A stretch of 64,000 nt of DNA. It comes from Dipylidium caninum. Lineage: Eukaryota > Platyhelminthes > Cestoda > Cyclophyllidea > Dipylidiidae. Location: contig QEYB01001437.1 in assembly GCA_017562135.1 (NCBI GenBank), positions 62,001 to 126,000 on the forward strand, given 5' to 3'. A program made the position numbers and the translations under genes. This document shows positions 1-14,235 of this stretch, in pieces. Positions within the stretch are counted from its first letter, which is position 1; each line of letters starts with the position of its first letter. Under the pieces are notes generated by a model that saw only the letters and a program-made list of their open reading frames with translations, was not told the origin of the DNA and did no database searches.

Positions 1-679
1 CCTTCCTGGAGTATAAGGAGCCGACAGACGCTGTTTAGGTAAACAAGCACAAGGTTGTATTCACAACATATGTCCTCTCTGTAATTCAAATTACCTTAAA
101 CCATCCGGTGACATAATTTCTGAGACGTTGACAACGCTTTTCGACCAGCGAGGTTCAAAAATGCTTCTACAAAGTGCGCCAATCGTACTGAGATAAGCGT
201 TCAATCCGGCAGACCATTATTATACTTTGATTGTAGTATTTAACTCCACGTGAAAGTCCGTTTAGGAGTTACATCTGTCATCAACAGGCAGTTATTTCGT
301 TAGCTGCGATGAAGTGTGTCAAATCAAAATATACAAAATTCCTTATAATAGAAATTACTTAGTACTTTAACTCTGCGCTCACTGAATACTATTATTCTTG
401 ATGCCGCCAATCTTTGTATGAAAGCGTATGTCTCTCAGAATTCCAATTTATTCCTTGATGCAACGATTCAAAGCAAAGCATGCAGGCACTTCCACTTTTA
501 CCACCAACATTGTCACAAGACCAGACATATACAGACATACATACACACACAAATATAGAAGACATGGCGGTGACAACAACTAAAGAGTTTACCATCGAAT
601 GTCTAACAGCTTTGTATGCCGAAAAATTATGGTATGAGAGGGTGCATTGGTAAACGAATGAATAGGGGATGAGATCTAG
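1..679. other. 3' flank of the C2 gene, no gene seen
   Basis: This is AT-rich non-coding sequence downstream of the synaptotagmin-like stop codon. It contains a short CA/TA-rich stretch near 530-560. Small open frames here show no family signature. It probably holds the 3' UTR. Confidence 0.5.
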
Positions 680-3600
680 CTACTCAATGTGGAGCCACTG
701 GGAAACCTGACATCGGGAGCTTTCAGAGGCAACACCCGATATTAGACGTAGAATGCCCTCATTCGTTATCGGGGTACTTCCAACCGTTGCAATGTTTTGC
801 GCATTGGAGCCAAGACAACAGGAACCTATTGCTCTCACCCTCCTGGAAGCCGATGAATGATCAGAGTTGTCTTCCAAAATGAACACAAAGAAAGCGAGAA
901 TTCTCCATTGAACAGGCCGCATTCCGACCTTGTTGAAGACCTCTTGTTTGTCTAGACTTCCCGCAAATGGTGGCCTGAAGGTGAGGACTAGTTCGCTTTC
1001 GTTAAACACATGGTCTTTGAGAACGAGAGCTCCTGAGGCTTTTCCACTGAAAGTGCAATCAGCAAATTCAGTGGGCACCCGAATGTTAAAGCCCTTTCGC
1101 ACGCAGGTAGCCTTGTTATTCGTGACAAGACACGCTCGAAGACGAATTTTAACTAAAGAAAAGAAGTCTTATTTCGGTGATTCTGAGTGTGATTAGATGT
1201 CAAAATTTAGCTCAATGACATTTGGTTCTAAGACATGATAGTCTATGTGTACTACAGTAGCACATTTAAGAATCAAGCCAATGATTGACTTCAGATGTTA
1301 AGGTCAGATTATTAATATCAGTTTTATTAGCTGCTAATGAGTCATTAACCACTAATTGCTCAATGTGGAGATATATTCCCGAAATATCAATGTATCTCAC
1401 TTCCCAAACACATGAAGAATATCATCCTGAGATTGGGAAATTTGTAGAAGGGAATAATTTCACATGCTGTCAATAACGCTTGATAAGTCTAATCCGAATC
1501 GGCTTTAGAGATTATCTGCTCCAATAGAAGCCTGATCCTTTTGCCGCCCCACTCGCCTGTTCCTCCTTTTGGCCTTTATACTCCATATTACCACTTCTGG
1601 ATTTACTTGCGGCATAGAATGTTTTAAAAGGATAAGCGTTAAGTTTGTGCTTCATTTGACTACCAGGCATACTACTTCTCATTGGCACTGCAGCCTCCAT
1701 GAAGGTGCATTGTGAAGTAGTTATTTGGGAAATGGCTAATAAAATGACCAATACGTTAAATAATCGCACAAATGGTGCAAAACTAAAACAAACTTGGATA
1801 GAGGGCTGTATTCTTTGGAGAACTTTCTATATTCGCAGGATTGTCGTGGAGTTGACGAAAGCTAAGATTTCGGATCTCATGGAATTCAAAACGCAATGAT
1901 CCTTCTGTCTCCCGTTGGGAAAGAGAAGTTAACACATCTGCGGTCATCTGGTAGACCTAGAAGAAAAAGGTAAGCTTATTTCTCACTCATATTTTATACT
2001 ATTACCCACTCTTACCTCGGATTGGAGAAAACTGCCGCGAAATATAGCTATATTCGTGCTTGGATTAGGGGATGCTGCTAAGGCCAAATTGACGAAATTA
2101 ATTAGTCTACGAGTGATTTCACACCAGTTACATATTATAGAGATTCCTGCGTATGTTTAACTTATTCGTGAAGGAAAATTAGTAAGGAAATTATGAATAA
2201 TCCGGTTACACGACCATGATAATTTAATGAGCAAGAAAAAAGTACTCTTGAAACGTCAATCATAATCATTATATCACACCAAAAGATCCAACGTGTCATT
2301 CATTCATCACAAAAGTTAGGAAATCCATTTTATTTCGTTCACCCAATGCTCACCGAGTATTCGGCATCTGAGCGGTAGAAAATGGTTTAAAATTAATATA
2401 AATACCACATTATTGCTCAGAAACACTGTCCACACGTCTCTCTCCAAACTTCATCTATGGTAGTTCATTGTACGCATCCTAATCCGAGTTATTATTCAAC
2501 ATGTTTATTCCATTGGTAGAGCTAAAGCTAAATGTTGAGAAAACGGGATAATCTCAAATTTTTCTTGCTCCTTTCACTGGATCTAAATGTCAACTGTCTT
2601 ATTTTTATCAGGATGATTTAGTACCTTCAAGGACGAATCTTCGCAAGGGATAAGTGGAGCATCATTTCGAATTTGTGTTCTGATAAATTACTGAATTATG
2701 AGCATCATTTGTCGAACATATTTGAATTTTTCGAGAAATCGGCTTCTTAAATTTGTATTCACGTTCACAGTGTCCATACTTTCCAGTCGACCGAAAGCAC
2801 AGTGTTTTCACCCTGTGTCACCATATTCCGAAACTTTTAAATCACCTGTAATTAAAGTATACTTTGATCTAAATAACATCATGCCTTTTACCATTTAAAA
2901 CCATGATAGGCTACTTTATATTATTAGAAGTTCCTTAATGGCAAAATACAGGAAGTTGGAACAATTGCGGGTTTTGTGGTTAACTACTCAGAGATACATC
3001 TTTTTACTGCCAATTCTCTTTTATTACCCACCCAATGACGGCTTACTGTTGAAACTATTCAGGGATTAACTACACGTGAAGACGCCTCATAAAAGTTGAA
3101 GAGGAGGACTAAAGCAGTTGAATTACTTCAACTGCGGCAAATTAATTCCGTCTAACCGAAATAAAAAGGCGGCAGGAACGGAGATGAATTGACCTGGCAG
3201 CTTTTTCTTCTCTAAATATAAAATCTAGCCTCATAAAATAGCATTCTTTACAAACTTGTGACACTTAAAGGCAAAATATATCACCTACTCTGTGTATTCT
3301 TTTAAGGGATTAAGCATAGTTGGGGAAGAGTTCCTTAATGAGATCAAACTAACTTGCTCCCTTAATTTGTAATCAGTCTTTGTCACCATTGACTGAACCA
3401 GTTCTTATTTAAAAAAATGAGTCTGTGGAGATTATGTCTCATGTCATATAAGTTGATACATGTTAGTAGATCCGATCGTAATTTTAAGTGAGTGATCTAA
3501 GTTAAAGAGACTCATAACTTACATCAATACATGGCTTACACCTTTCCCAGTTAATATCAGTAGAGAGAGTTGACTTTCCCTTCAGGGTATGACGTGTAAA

Positions 3601-4875
3601 TCGGTACTCCTTCTTGGCTACCATCAGAGACTTTTCACCTGGTTTTCTCCCACCAAACTCAATGATCATTAGACGGAGCTGAACCTCTTCCTCGGACTTG
3701 TTGAAGGGCATTCCACAATCGAGAACAAAATCTAATACCGAGGGATTACCCTCAGAAAATCGTGGAGACCCACAGGCCGCAGTGACCGCTCCACTCGTTT
3801 GTACAAAGTGGGATTTGAATCCTATCAAAGCTGCCTTGACAACGTAGTTGGAATTTTTCCATGGTCTTATTGTTGGTAGTTTTGTAGCATAGTAGAGGTG
3901 AACACGAACGGTTAGATTATTTTTACCCGTAGCGTCTATAAAGACGCGATAATTAATAGTTCCACCGGGTGCTTCGGCGGGTGTGAAGCAGGAACTCGGA
4001 GAAATATGTGATAGCGGTGGCGTGGCTGTTGGTGACATCGCCGCTGACCAAAGTCTCCGTTTCCTAGACGGCGAAGTTGTGGTGGATCTACTGACTTGCG
4101 TGTCCAAAATTGATAGTAATTCGGAGAGGCTTGCACCTAATTGTTTAGTAACGGGTTTTGGCGATAAACTTCCGAGCGTTGTACGACGAGTAGCACGTAG
4201 TGATTTCCTTCTTTCTGTTGTTCCGTCACCCGCCTTTCTTTCAGGAGGATTTATCGGATATATTACATCTTGAGTAGGCTTTGGTTGAGTGCTAACGGTT
4301 GACATGAAAACTGGAATTGGTGATATATCTTCGTAACTTCCCTTTGCGAGATCATGGAGAAGGGAGGTTGATCCGGACCGTGGACGCATTGTTGGGGGAG
4401 CAAGCAAGCCTCCGATGGTCGTAACTGTATTTCCTTCGGAAAAACCCTCCCCAGTTGACGCGGTTTGGAAGGAACATATAGAAGACCGTGTTGAGGCATT
4501 ACGTGGGTTGGTAGAACCATAAAACCTTTCTGGTTGAAACCGTAACGGAAGTGAAAGATTGTCGACAAATATCGAGCTTCTTCGTGATCCATCTCGAGCT
4601 CGGGTAGCGGTTTGGGGCGATATTAGAGCAAACGCTTCAACAGTGCGACAAAGAATGTTCGTTGGACAAAGGGTCTTTTTGGTTGACCCACGTCCATGAC
4701 GTGTTCGCTTATGGTGAGGCCACCAGGGAGATGCAACTGCCAGTGTGGCTGCACATATTAACATTGCAAATGTTGCTAGGGTAATGCAAATAGCCAAGAT
4801 AACACTTGTCACGCTGACTATCATTCCGTCGTCGTTCTTGTGCCCAATTAATCCATTATCTGTCAAAACCGACAA
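680..4875 (-). CDS. synaptotagmin-like tandem-C2 transmembrane protein
   Basis: Three exons: 4875-3523 (ends at GTAAGT), 1956-1794 (after a tttttcttctag acceptor) and 1152-680. All phases agree, giving about 661 aa. Seen: a short N-terminus, a hydrophobic membrane segment at about residues 18-48, a basic stretch, a long Ser/Thr-rich linker, C2A at about 307-430 and C2B at about 455-650. C2B carries the family signatures HVFNES, IGSCCLGS and a terminal VSQWLHIE, equivalent to the synaptotagmin PVAQWH ending. Known: synaptotagmins are vesicle or plasma-membrane proteins whose C2 domains bind phospholipid and SNAREs. The usual calcium-binding aspartates of loops 1 and 3 are not visible in C2A and are at most partial in C2B, so a calcium-independent member (Syt4/11/14-16 style) is inferred. 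The subfamily cannot be assigned. It could also be called an extended synaptotagmin-like C2 protein, but the single N-terminal anchor favours synaptotagmin. Confidence 0.75.
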
Positions 4876-7800
4876 AATTGTGTTATCTTTTTTCGCTGTC
4901 CGTAAGTATAATTTTACTGACTGAAGCTCATTATATTTGCCTTAAAATTTCACTTATATGTGGATTTTCCTGATCTTTACATTCTTGTTACAAAAATGTT
5001 TTAAGGGAGGCGGATCAATCATATAACTATACTAAATTATTGCTATCAGGATTCCACATCTATTAAATTGACAATAGGGCATACACAAACAACTAAAATT
5101 AATTTGTAATCCCCTTTCCTCTTGCCTATCCACCTCGTCGCCCCCTTCTTATCTCTTCCAGAAAGATCAAGCAAACACTTTATGAGACAGCTCAATGAAT
5201 AAGAAATAATTTGACTGATATTCGAGGATTTATACATAAGTGCTTCATGATACTATGGTTAGTACCAAGAAAGATTTCTCTCACTATGAGCATCTCTTTT
5301 TCTAATTTCGTCATTCAAAATTGAATGTCAAGTCAATGATGGGTAGCTGGATCTCAACTGCCGTAATGTGTTGGTTAATCAAAAATAAGGAGAGTAACGA
5401 ATAAAGGAAATCAATTTCTCAGCCACCATTAATATGAAACGTAAATGTAAATTGGGTTTCCTTATAACTAAAGGATAAATCTGGCAGAGTTTTAAGCTTA
5501 AAAGTGACATCAAAATTTGTTTTAAGGTCATAAAGGTTCAAAAGCAGTAAATCACATGTGGATTTGAAATGAAAAATGAGAGGTGACTTGTTGTGATGTA
5601 GGACAAACCCGCTAGAAAAGGAACAGCTCCAGTAGAGAATGGCCAATACACTTTTCGAAAAAAACCGATTAAGCCAATGAAATGAGAGACGGAAGATGAC
5701 CAATCACAGCATGCACTCCTCCTGTGCCAGAAGCTTTTCGAATAACCGTGTCCGCTAGAAGGACAAAGCGGGGGATGTTAAATTTTTTCTCTAGCCAAGT
5801 TAGGATGTGTAAGTTAAGTGAAGAGGGTCATAATGAAGCTCTTGCCAATCTTCTATTTAGTGGGAAAATACAGAATATTCAGACCTTCCTACCTCAGAAG
5901 AAATTTACCATTGTCAATAAGCAAGTCTCAGACATTCCATTGCGTGAGGTTAAACTTTAAGGTTCATCGCGCTTTATGGTATGACATCCCGACTTTATGG
6001 CATGGATTCGAAACCACTTCCCTTTTCATATGTTATTCTGTAAGTTACCGATATTTACCGTTGGCTGAGAGTGCTCCATAAACACCTTAGATGAATTGCG
6101 GAGAGGAGCCGTCAAAGAAAGTGTAGTAACATGAGTTCAGAGGAACGCTTAAAATAGTTTTATTATTTTGATGTTCGTGATAGAATTTTGGCTATAGAAA
6201 ACTACTGCATACGATGGCATTTTTTCTCTCGATACTTTCCGTCTAAGAGGGATAACTACGTTCCTAATTGAGCCTTAAATAAATCCCAACGGAAGCAGCT
6301 GTATTCGGACTGCGTCGGACTGTTTTTAAGGCAACGAGGGCCTTACCATAAGTATCATACATTAACTAAACACAAATTATTTATGGTTTCAAATGGTTCT
6401 GACTCCAGATCGTGGGATTTGCTTTGGTAAGGCCTAGTTCTACTACTTCCAGAAATCTAAAGCATTACTCACTGTCCAGTGGAGATATAGCAACATAATA
6501 GAAGGTGGTGTGATGATGGTAAGTCAACAACTACGGTAACTTGTCAATTTACTGGTTATAGTTGAGATCAACACTCGTGGGAATAAAACCTTTCAGAAGA
6601 ATTTACAAATTCCTAGTATCTTTCTCATAGAAGATTATTGCTTAGAATTCTTGGCTTCTTAAGTACAGTAAAATCATAACTCGCCTGGTTGGCTAATCCT
6701 TCTGTAGAAAATATAGGACACTTTCAACTGTAAAAGCAGCCTAACCAGTCGGTTTAACTGAAATGTTAAGGTTGATGAAAACGGTGCTGTCAAGCTGAAG
6801 ATTATCATCCATCACACCGGTAACGTGTTTAACGAAAATAACATGGTTTAAGATTTTTGTAATACCAAAAGTTGTTATCGGTGTCAAAATTTTGAGACTT
6901 TATTAATTTACAATTTCGCGAATTTTGCAATATATGTTGCCAATGGCGGTCTCACGTGAAAGTCTTGTGCAAAGCTATTCCCATGCTACCATTTTGAAAT
7001 GGTACAACTTCGCCACTATTTTTTGCCATTGAACTGATTGGATCCAGTTCATCACATGAGTAAGTATTATGTTCTCTAACTAATCATATTTTAAGTCCAC
7101 TCCCACGTCACGGCGTGAATTAATTTATATTGATGAAAGGAGCCCATCGTTACCAAAAATGGGGAAAATGGCAAGGGGCGAATGTAATGCCAAATGAAGT
7201 GGGTCGATGGCAAACCCTTCCATAATTAACATTCATATACCCGGTGGAGTAAATAGCAGAGGGGTGAGTGTCGCCTGCAAAGATGTCCGTCGCGAGCACG
7301 CTATACCCCAATTAGTAACCATTTTGAGTAATAGAAACGCCTGCCGACGTCCAATATAAAGCAATACCTCTCTTCTCCTAATAACTAAGAATCATTATTA
7401 TTCGCGTGCTTCATAAATATACCACTGCAATATTTCATAAATCATGTAAACTTAGCGTGTTTTATGCTTGCCATTATGCCCTTCTTTGCGTCTTCCAATC
7501 CTTTCGCACATTAATAAATTGTGGGAACAACAAAATTACTTCCTAACTTAATCCATAATTTACCTGTGCATCACAAATCAAACAGAACTAAAGCTTCATT
7601 AATTTTTTTTTTCATTAATTTCTACACTACCTCATCCATTTCCTTTCGCGGTAAACTGATAACTGTGTTACTCCCATTAAACGCCTCCCTGAAGTCTTAA
7701 AAATTTCATCTCGATATGAAACAAAGGCCACCATATAATTCCCTACAGTCAGAAAAATAACAGAATGAAAAATTTTGTTAAACTGACCTATCTCTAAACA

Positions 7801-10800
7801 TGGATAATGCGGAAATATATGACTTTAGTAAGATTATTCACTAATTTCCCGTTAAGCAAAATAAAGGCGTACAAATTCTTTAAATTTGTGTTGTTAAACT
7901 TTTACGATTTCGCAGCTTTTCACTCACCGAAAGGAAATAGGTGGATTTTCGAATGAATACAAACTAATGTAACGCTTCATCGAGCAAAACTGTTTCAAAA
8001 AGGAATTCGAGGGATAAATGAATAGGTGCAAAGCAATTGAAAACGAATAGAGGAATAATTTTAGACCATTATCTCCTGCGGCAGTAATCAAATTGTAATC
8101 TTTTTAATTTAATTGACTTTTGTCAGCCAAGACAGAAGGAACCCCAAATTTTTTATTCTCTCTGGCAATTTGAATAAATAACTTGCCTTTAGAAATTTAT
8201 CCTTCAAGCATTTCCCCTTTGCACATATTGTAAAAAGGCAGATAGTCTCAAAATTTGTTTATTCCGAACGATTAAATATATGGACGCATATTTAACGACA
8301 ATCCTAAGAAAATTATCCAACAATGACCTTCCGTTGTGTCTTCCTTAGTTAATTGCCACATCCTGGAGAGGCAGACTGGGGCGATTACCAAGGAAAGTAG
8401 CGATGATTGCACTTGCGGACCGCACATGGGGTGCCTTACGACCGCATCTTTGAGGTGCTGGTGTGTGACCACAAGTAGAACGAAATACGGAAGGTTAATC
8501 TCACGTTGGGAAATGCATGAACTAAAGAACTGCCTTGTGTTAAAGAATATCCTCTTCAAGTAAATCGTCTCAGCATGCATTTAATCTTTAAACAAAAAAA
8601 GGTTATGGAAAAGACCAATGCATCCTACTTATGCAGAGCTGAAAAATAATTTGACTTTCGTCCGAAAGGGAACTGAAAATTCTAACCCGTAGCTTTCTTT
8701 TATTCATAGCTCATTTTCTCTCCTATTTTTTCACTTCGTACGAGATTATTTATAAATACGAAGAAATCTTGTTAATCGCAGTGGAGTAATTTTCACGCAA
8801 CATGGAAAAGGGTGAGTGAAAAATATGCGGGGTAATTTATCCCCTCACATTCCTGTTAAGGGAACCAATCTCCCAGCCGAGAACTGAGAATTTATCAACG
8901 TGCACTTCAACTATCCGAAGTTCATTTAGACTATCCCAGCCTTCGGTGCGTCTGCTATTAATTAGCTGTTACATCGGCGAACTAAATCATCTTTTCTCTA
9001 CTATGCGGACAACATACAGCCGCTTTATTGTGAGCATATTAAAAGTAGACCACGTTTTATTGATGTGGAAAGCTTCATGGGGAAAGACCAAAGATATGAC
9101 TCACGGAATACCGTTGAATACTTATTCAATCTTATATATCACTTTACGTTAAAATAATCAGTAGACACTTCTAAAGACTTACTTAAAGCACCAAGGTCTG
9201 TATTTAGGGCAAAATTGCCATAGTTAACCGTATTAAAAGATGCTTTCCCACGTAGCCTACCACTTCATTTAACATGTGACGTAATCCCAAAATGTTTGTG
9301 CGACTGTTTACTACTAAGATGAAAGGTGATTGCACGATCTAGGAACAGTCAGAACACGATGCCCTACCTCTTTCCTCATACCGCGCTCTCAGAGGTAACT
9401 ACGAATCTCCTAAGGAATAAAGTACCATACTCGGCTGGCAAATTTATTGCTTTTGGTCGCAATAAGCGGGTAAACTCACCAACAAAACAAGGCTACGATC
9501 TGTTTGAAATGTATTAGATGCGAGAATTTTTGAGCGAAGAGAACGAACTGGTGAGACTTTACCACATGAGTCGCATATATGCTTAGTGGGCTGAAAATGG
9601 AGAGCACAATGGCTGATATAGTGTCGCCTTCAAGAAGGACGTCGGTACCCTAGTACTCCTCGTCCAGTCTATCTCTGAGATGAAGGAGTGAAAATTACGA
9701 GACTGCATTTAAAATCTCATTGCACTTAAGTCCACCAACTTACGTTTCTCTCATTAATTAGTTAAACATTGCAGATGTATTTGGGAATTTAAAAAAATGC
9801 AACTTTGACAAGAACGTCGATTCCAGCAATAGGAAGGGTAAAGTATGTTCAAGCTCATTCACTTGGCTAAATCTCATGGGAAAGCTATTTGAGCGTTCCT
9901 TCATCTTCTTTCTCTGCATTCTACTCATGCCCATTTATTTTCCCTACCTCAACCATGGTACTCACTCTGATTTGTTACTAAGTGGAATAAAGGAGTTAGT
10001 TTACAAAAGAATACAGTTTCTCATCGTTAATATTAATAATCTCGAGTAAAAAGTCTCTCAATCGACTTGTTACTTCGAACTCTCACATAATCATTTTGGT
10101 CAGCACATTAAGATTTAAATAGTACTTAAAGAAGAAGGAAGGAGAAACGGGAGAGGAGGTAACCCGCCCACTAAACTACGAAGAAATTGCTCCTTAAATT
10201 ATTGTAATAAGTATAAATAATTATCTGAACCATGAGTGTCAAGATAGCTGGTCGAAAAATTGACCGAGGTGGGGCGTTCACTGATGGGTGACACGTCTTT
10301 ATGCCTTTGCTATCGGAGACACAGATATCCGGTCGCTAACCGTTTTCGGGCTGGCCACGAGTCGGCTATGGCGCGGTCTATTAAAATCATTGCAAAATGG
10401 CGATCTAACAAAGATAGGACCTAGTACTGAGGAAATGTCGTGTGTTTACCTTGAAATTACCCACAAAGGCATTTGTTAGGCCATTTTCTTTTCCCCTTAA
10501 GGGGACTTCTTTAAAAATTTACTTATTCATACGCCTCAGATCTACAGACCAAATTAATAAAGTGCTTTCATGTAACTTGACACTATATGACTACGCCGCA
10601 TGTGTGATGGCTGTAAGCAATCCATAAAGGCGAAAAACTATTATTTATTTATAATTTTATGTATTATTCGTAAAAGTGGAGTTTAACGTTCAATAACGCC
10701 CAAAATAGGTTGATCCAATCTCCGTCGCATTTGAAATTAAAACTGTACCTTATCCTTCACAACATTATATATTATAAATTTGCACTGTTAATAGTGGTTT

Positions 10801-13529
10801 TCGCCTCGAATCCCCATATTCCTTCTTCGTCCGCTCTTAACTCACTTTTTTGCAGTCGTTGCGGACAATTTGAGTAATCATAGCGGACCACTCAGCCAGT
10901 GCAGTGTTTACTTAGCATCTCACACTTAAAAGGGGTGATAAATTTGTCTTATTTATTACAAATGACCTTACTTCTCCTCTCAGTCGTTGATTCCCTTAAA
11001 CATGTAAGCTTAAAATCTCAGTCTCGACGATTGGGAGTAGGACAATTTTCGAAGCTTAGATATTCCGCAGGTGCAAAAAGCAAGGTTTACTCCGGCCTCA
11101 TTCGTGTAGTCATCATGGTCTACCAGAACTAAAAAAAATAGTTTTCTCTTAGCATAAAACCGCTTTTATGAACTGATATGTTGGGCTATTAGAATAATAT
11201 GCACTTGTTTTAATAAATGGGTGAATAATACGTAGTCGAAATCAGCATACTTATTTGTTGGTTTGTGCAAAGCCTTCGGTTAACATGAATGGTAAATGGT
11301 GTGAAATGACGCGCTTCAGATTATCTTGTAAGTGATTACTTGACAGAAAAAGGATTTCCTCACTTTTTCCCCTTTGTCCTAATGGCGTTACACGTACAAG
11401 AATAAATGCACCGTTCTCCTTGCGGTTCATATCTTCCAATGGCTGTAAAACTTATAGTCTTGAAGAAGTAAAATATCTCTGCCACTCAGACAAATTTGTG
11501 TGCTGCGACGAGACCCTTGACTAATTGTATGCAAAACCTTGATTTTACGAATAATCTACAAATCGCACAAGTGAGGAGAGGAGAAAAGATACTATTCTAT
11601 GATGACTTGAGCAACGATGCTTTAAGTTGTGCTAACGGAGTGTGTTAGAGAGTTGGCGAGCGGAAATTAACCAACTAATTTTCCGACATTCAAACTGTTA
11701 TAATTTCACGATCCCGCCAAGCAAGTCAAAAATAACTGAAACCGGTTAAATATTACAAGTTAAAAATGACAAGATGTTGATATATAAGAATCTTTGCTTA
11801 TGTTCGCCTTAGAATTGAAGAAAACTACATTCATATTCTGCGAAGAAATTACCGCACAACTGGCAGATGGCAACCTGTAAGACTCAAAAATGGTATCACC
11901 TTATGTAATTACGCTTTTTAAAAGGAAAACACAATGCAAAGGGAACGACGGACAGACTGCTATCCTTTATATTTAACCCATCTTTCTATAGGGACCATAT
12001 CCCCAACAAAGCATTTTTAAGAATGGCATAATCTTGAAGGAGCTCAGCCACAAATTTTTTTGTTTTAAAAACTTGAGACGCATCTTTTAATTGTGAGTTT
12101 AAGGGTAACATCGGAACGGTAAGGCGGATAAGTGAGGCGTACGCAATATTTGAGTTCGAATTCAATAATTCATCTCAAACGTATGGAAGGAACCAAGTTA
12201 AGCTACCTTCAGTTTCTAAGGAGGTGAATTCGTAATAAAAGTATTACGAAGGATGTACATTATATTAAGGAGTCATCGGAGATGGTAAACCCCATTTTTG
12301 AGAATATGACTCCATTGAGCGCGCACACACCCTCACGCACGAACACATTTAATAGGGGATAGTGAACAGAAAATAAAAGTAACCGTTGTTTCTCCGCTTC
12401 CTTGAGGCAACAAATATAGCACAACTAAAGTAAGTACCACCAGTTTTTTCCATCCGAACGTCTGCTAGAGGGAGAAAGTGAAAGAAATTTACTTATGTGC
12501 GGAAGCGATTAATGCTGTAGCAAAAGGACTACTTAGATATTCACTTTAAAAGCAGCCAGTTAAAGTAGACAATTTGCGCACTTAGCTACCGTGAGTTATT
12601 GAACTGACAATTATTTTTTGGGGGTGTAGGCTTTTTTCGTTCTTGTGACTCATCACACTGAACTGGCAGCTGCGATGGACGTCGATGACGTGAATTGGGC
12701 ATTGAGTAACCTGAATGAAAAACGATTTTTCGAGACTGTTACCTTCACTCCTCGCTTTGAGTTAGTTCTATTAGAATTTCCCAAAATCTTAAATTCTTGC
12801 TGATATCCCTCGAAGTCATATGCGGCTCTCTAATTTAGACATACTTCGAGTAACTTCACCAAATTGGAGATCTGTATCCAAGATAACGAATTAACTTCTC
12901 TATGAAAGGACTGACCTCGTACGTGTCACGAAACTCATGATCAGTTATCCCTAATAAGAAATTTGAGGTAGTAAATCTGACCCTACCCAGAGTATACATT
13001 GGTACACCTGAGCATCATTTAATTATTTACCATTTTCATTGGAGCAATTTTTTAATAATGAAAACGGATGGGCGCTGTGAAGTTTGTTTTGAGGTTCACG
13101 CAGCTTGCGCAAACTTGACGCTGCTTAATTAATGATGTTGCAGAACGTTTTTAAATAAGGCAAACTGCGTTGCTCCGTTTATTAAATTGAAGTTTGGCTG
13201 TGGAGTAACGTCCGTGGTAGGCTGTGGTGTTTACCGCATAAAACATCTTGGACAATCAAAGTGATTTTCTACTTGTATGTACAACCTCATATATATGGGA
13301 AATAGGGGGTTTAGGAAAATTAGTCCAAATTTTTGCGTGTCGAGGTGAAATGAAGAAATGGAAAGGGTAGTGCTTTAATATCTACTATCGAATATATATA
13401 CTAAGTCTCGCAATATTTGGGTGTCCCTTTTGAGGGAGGGGCCTATTATAGCTACATAGTGGGGATATTTCCAATTACGTAGACATCAACGCATTCTTTT
13501 CATGAACTTTCGATTTTTAAATGAAAACA
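4876..13529. other. long gene-poor stretch
   Basis: About 8.6 kb upstream of the synaptotagmin-like start. All open frames are short (under about 105 codons) and lack domain signatures, and no tRNA or rRNA was recognised. The 5' UTR, promoter and possible non-coding first exons of the C2 gene may lie in the first few hundred bases. Otherwise nothing is recognised. Confidence 0.5.
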
Positions 13530-14235
13530 TTTTCGATTGCATTTACGCTTCCATAAAACTGTTGAAGATTTTACCCATTAATATATGCTCGAACGACCTG
13601 AAAGGGTTATAATTTGACGGCGTAGAATCTGGTAAATAAGGTGGATGAGATAAAAGTTCAAATCCATGTTCTATAATTTTTCCTGTAATGTTTTTACGCT
13701 ATGAGACCTCTCGTTATCTTGTTAAAGGAATCGCTTTCTTGTAATTAATCAAAACAGATAACTTTTTGCGGAACTGGTGCTTCATTCGTTTGAGCAGTTC
13801 GTAATACAGTGTCCTTTTAACGGTCTGACCAGGCTCAAGCAATTCACAGAGTAAAGGCGCTTTTTAATTGTTAATAATGGTTTAGGTGTCGGAATGCTTG
13901 CTTCTCTGGAAGAAAGCTGTTTTTCCCTTACAGGATTATTGTAAGACACACTTATCAGCTCAAATTACAAATCGTAACAAACAGATCGTTTTCATACCGA
14001 GACAAAAGACGGGCATATTGTACTTCGTTGATCGAGGATCATCCCTGTCAACTCATAAGGTACATTTTTCATATGCAGTGAAGATTATCCTGAACTTTAG
14101 ACCATGGACAGCCGATCTTTGCTGATAATTCTCCAATAGATTAAATAGGATCGGAGTCCACCATCGCCATCGGAATATCATCATCTGGCTTTTAAGGTCG
14201 ACCTTTTCGTCCAATTTCTACGAGGTTAGTATTTC
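13530..14235 (-). mobile_element. decayed mariner-family transposase
   Basis: Reading the minus strand in patched frames gives a run of mariner transposase motifs in the expected order. At about 14.23-14.09 kb there is GRKGRP, then DDDIP..MVDSDP and SIGELSAKIG, which is the N-terminal helix-turn-helix region. Near 13.97 kb is LLSRYEND, near 13.85-13.80 kb LLEPGQTV, and near 13.61-13.55 kb HPPYLPDSTPSNYNPFRS followed by MGKIFNS. The frame is broken by several stops and shifts, so no active transposase is encoded. Terminal inverted repeats were not identified, and the limits given are those of the recognisable protein relic. Mariner elements move by cut-and-paste with a DDD catalytic triad; here the segment between the first and last acidic residues is badly eroded. 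Confidence 0.7.

Noticed and set aside
1512..1769. 85-codon minus-strand ORF between C2B exons with a signal-peptide-like start
   Set aside because: The C2B domain is complete when 1956-1794 is joined to 1152-680, and this ORF overlaps the intron and has no C2 character.
12310..12350. CA-rich short repeat
   Set aside because: Too short and imperfect to call a microsatellite.
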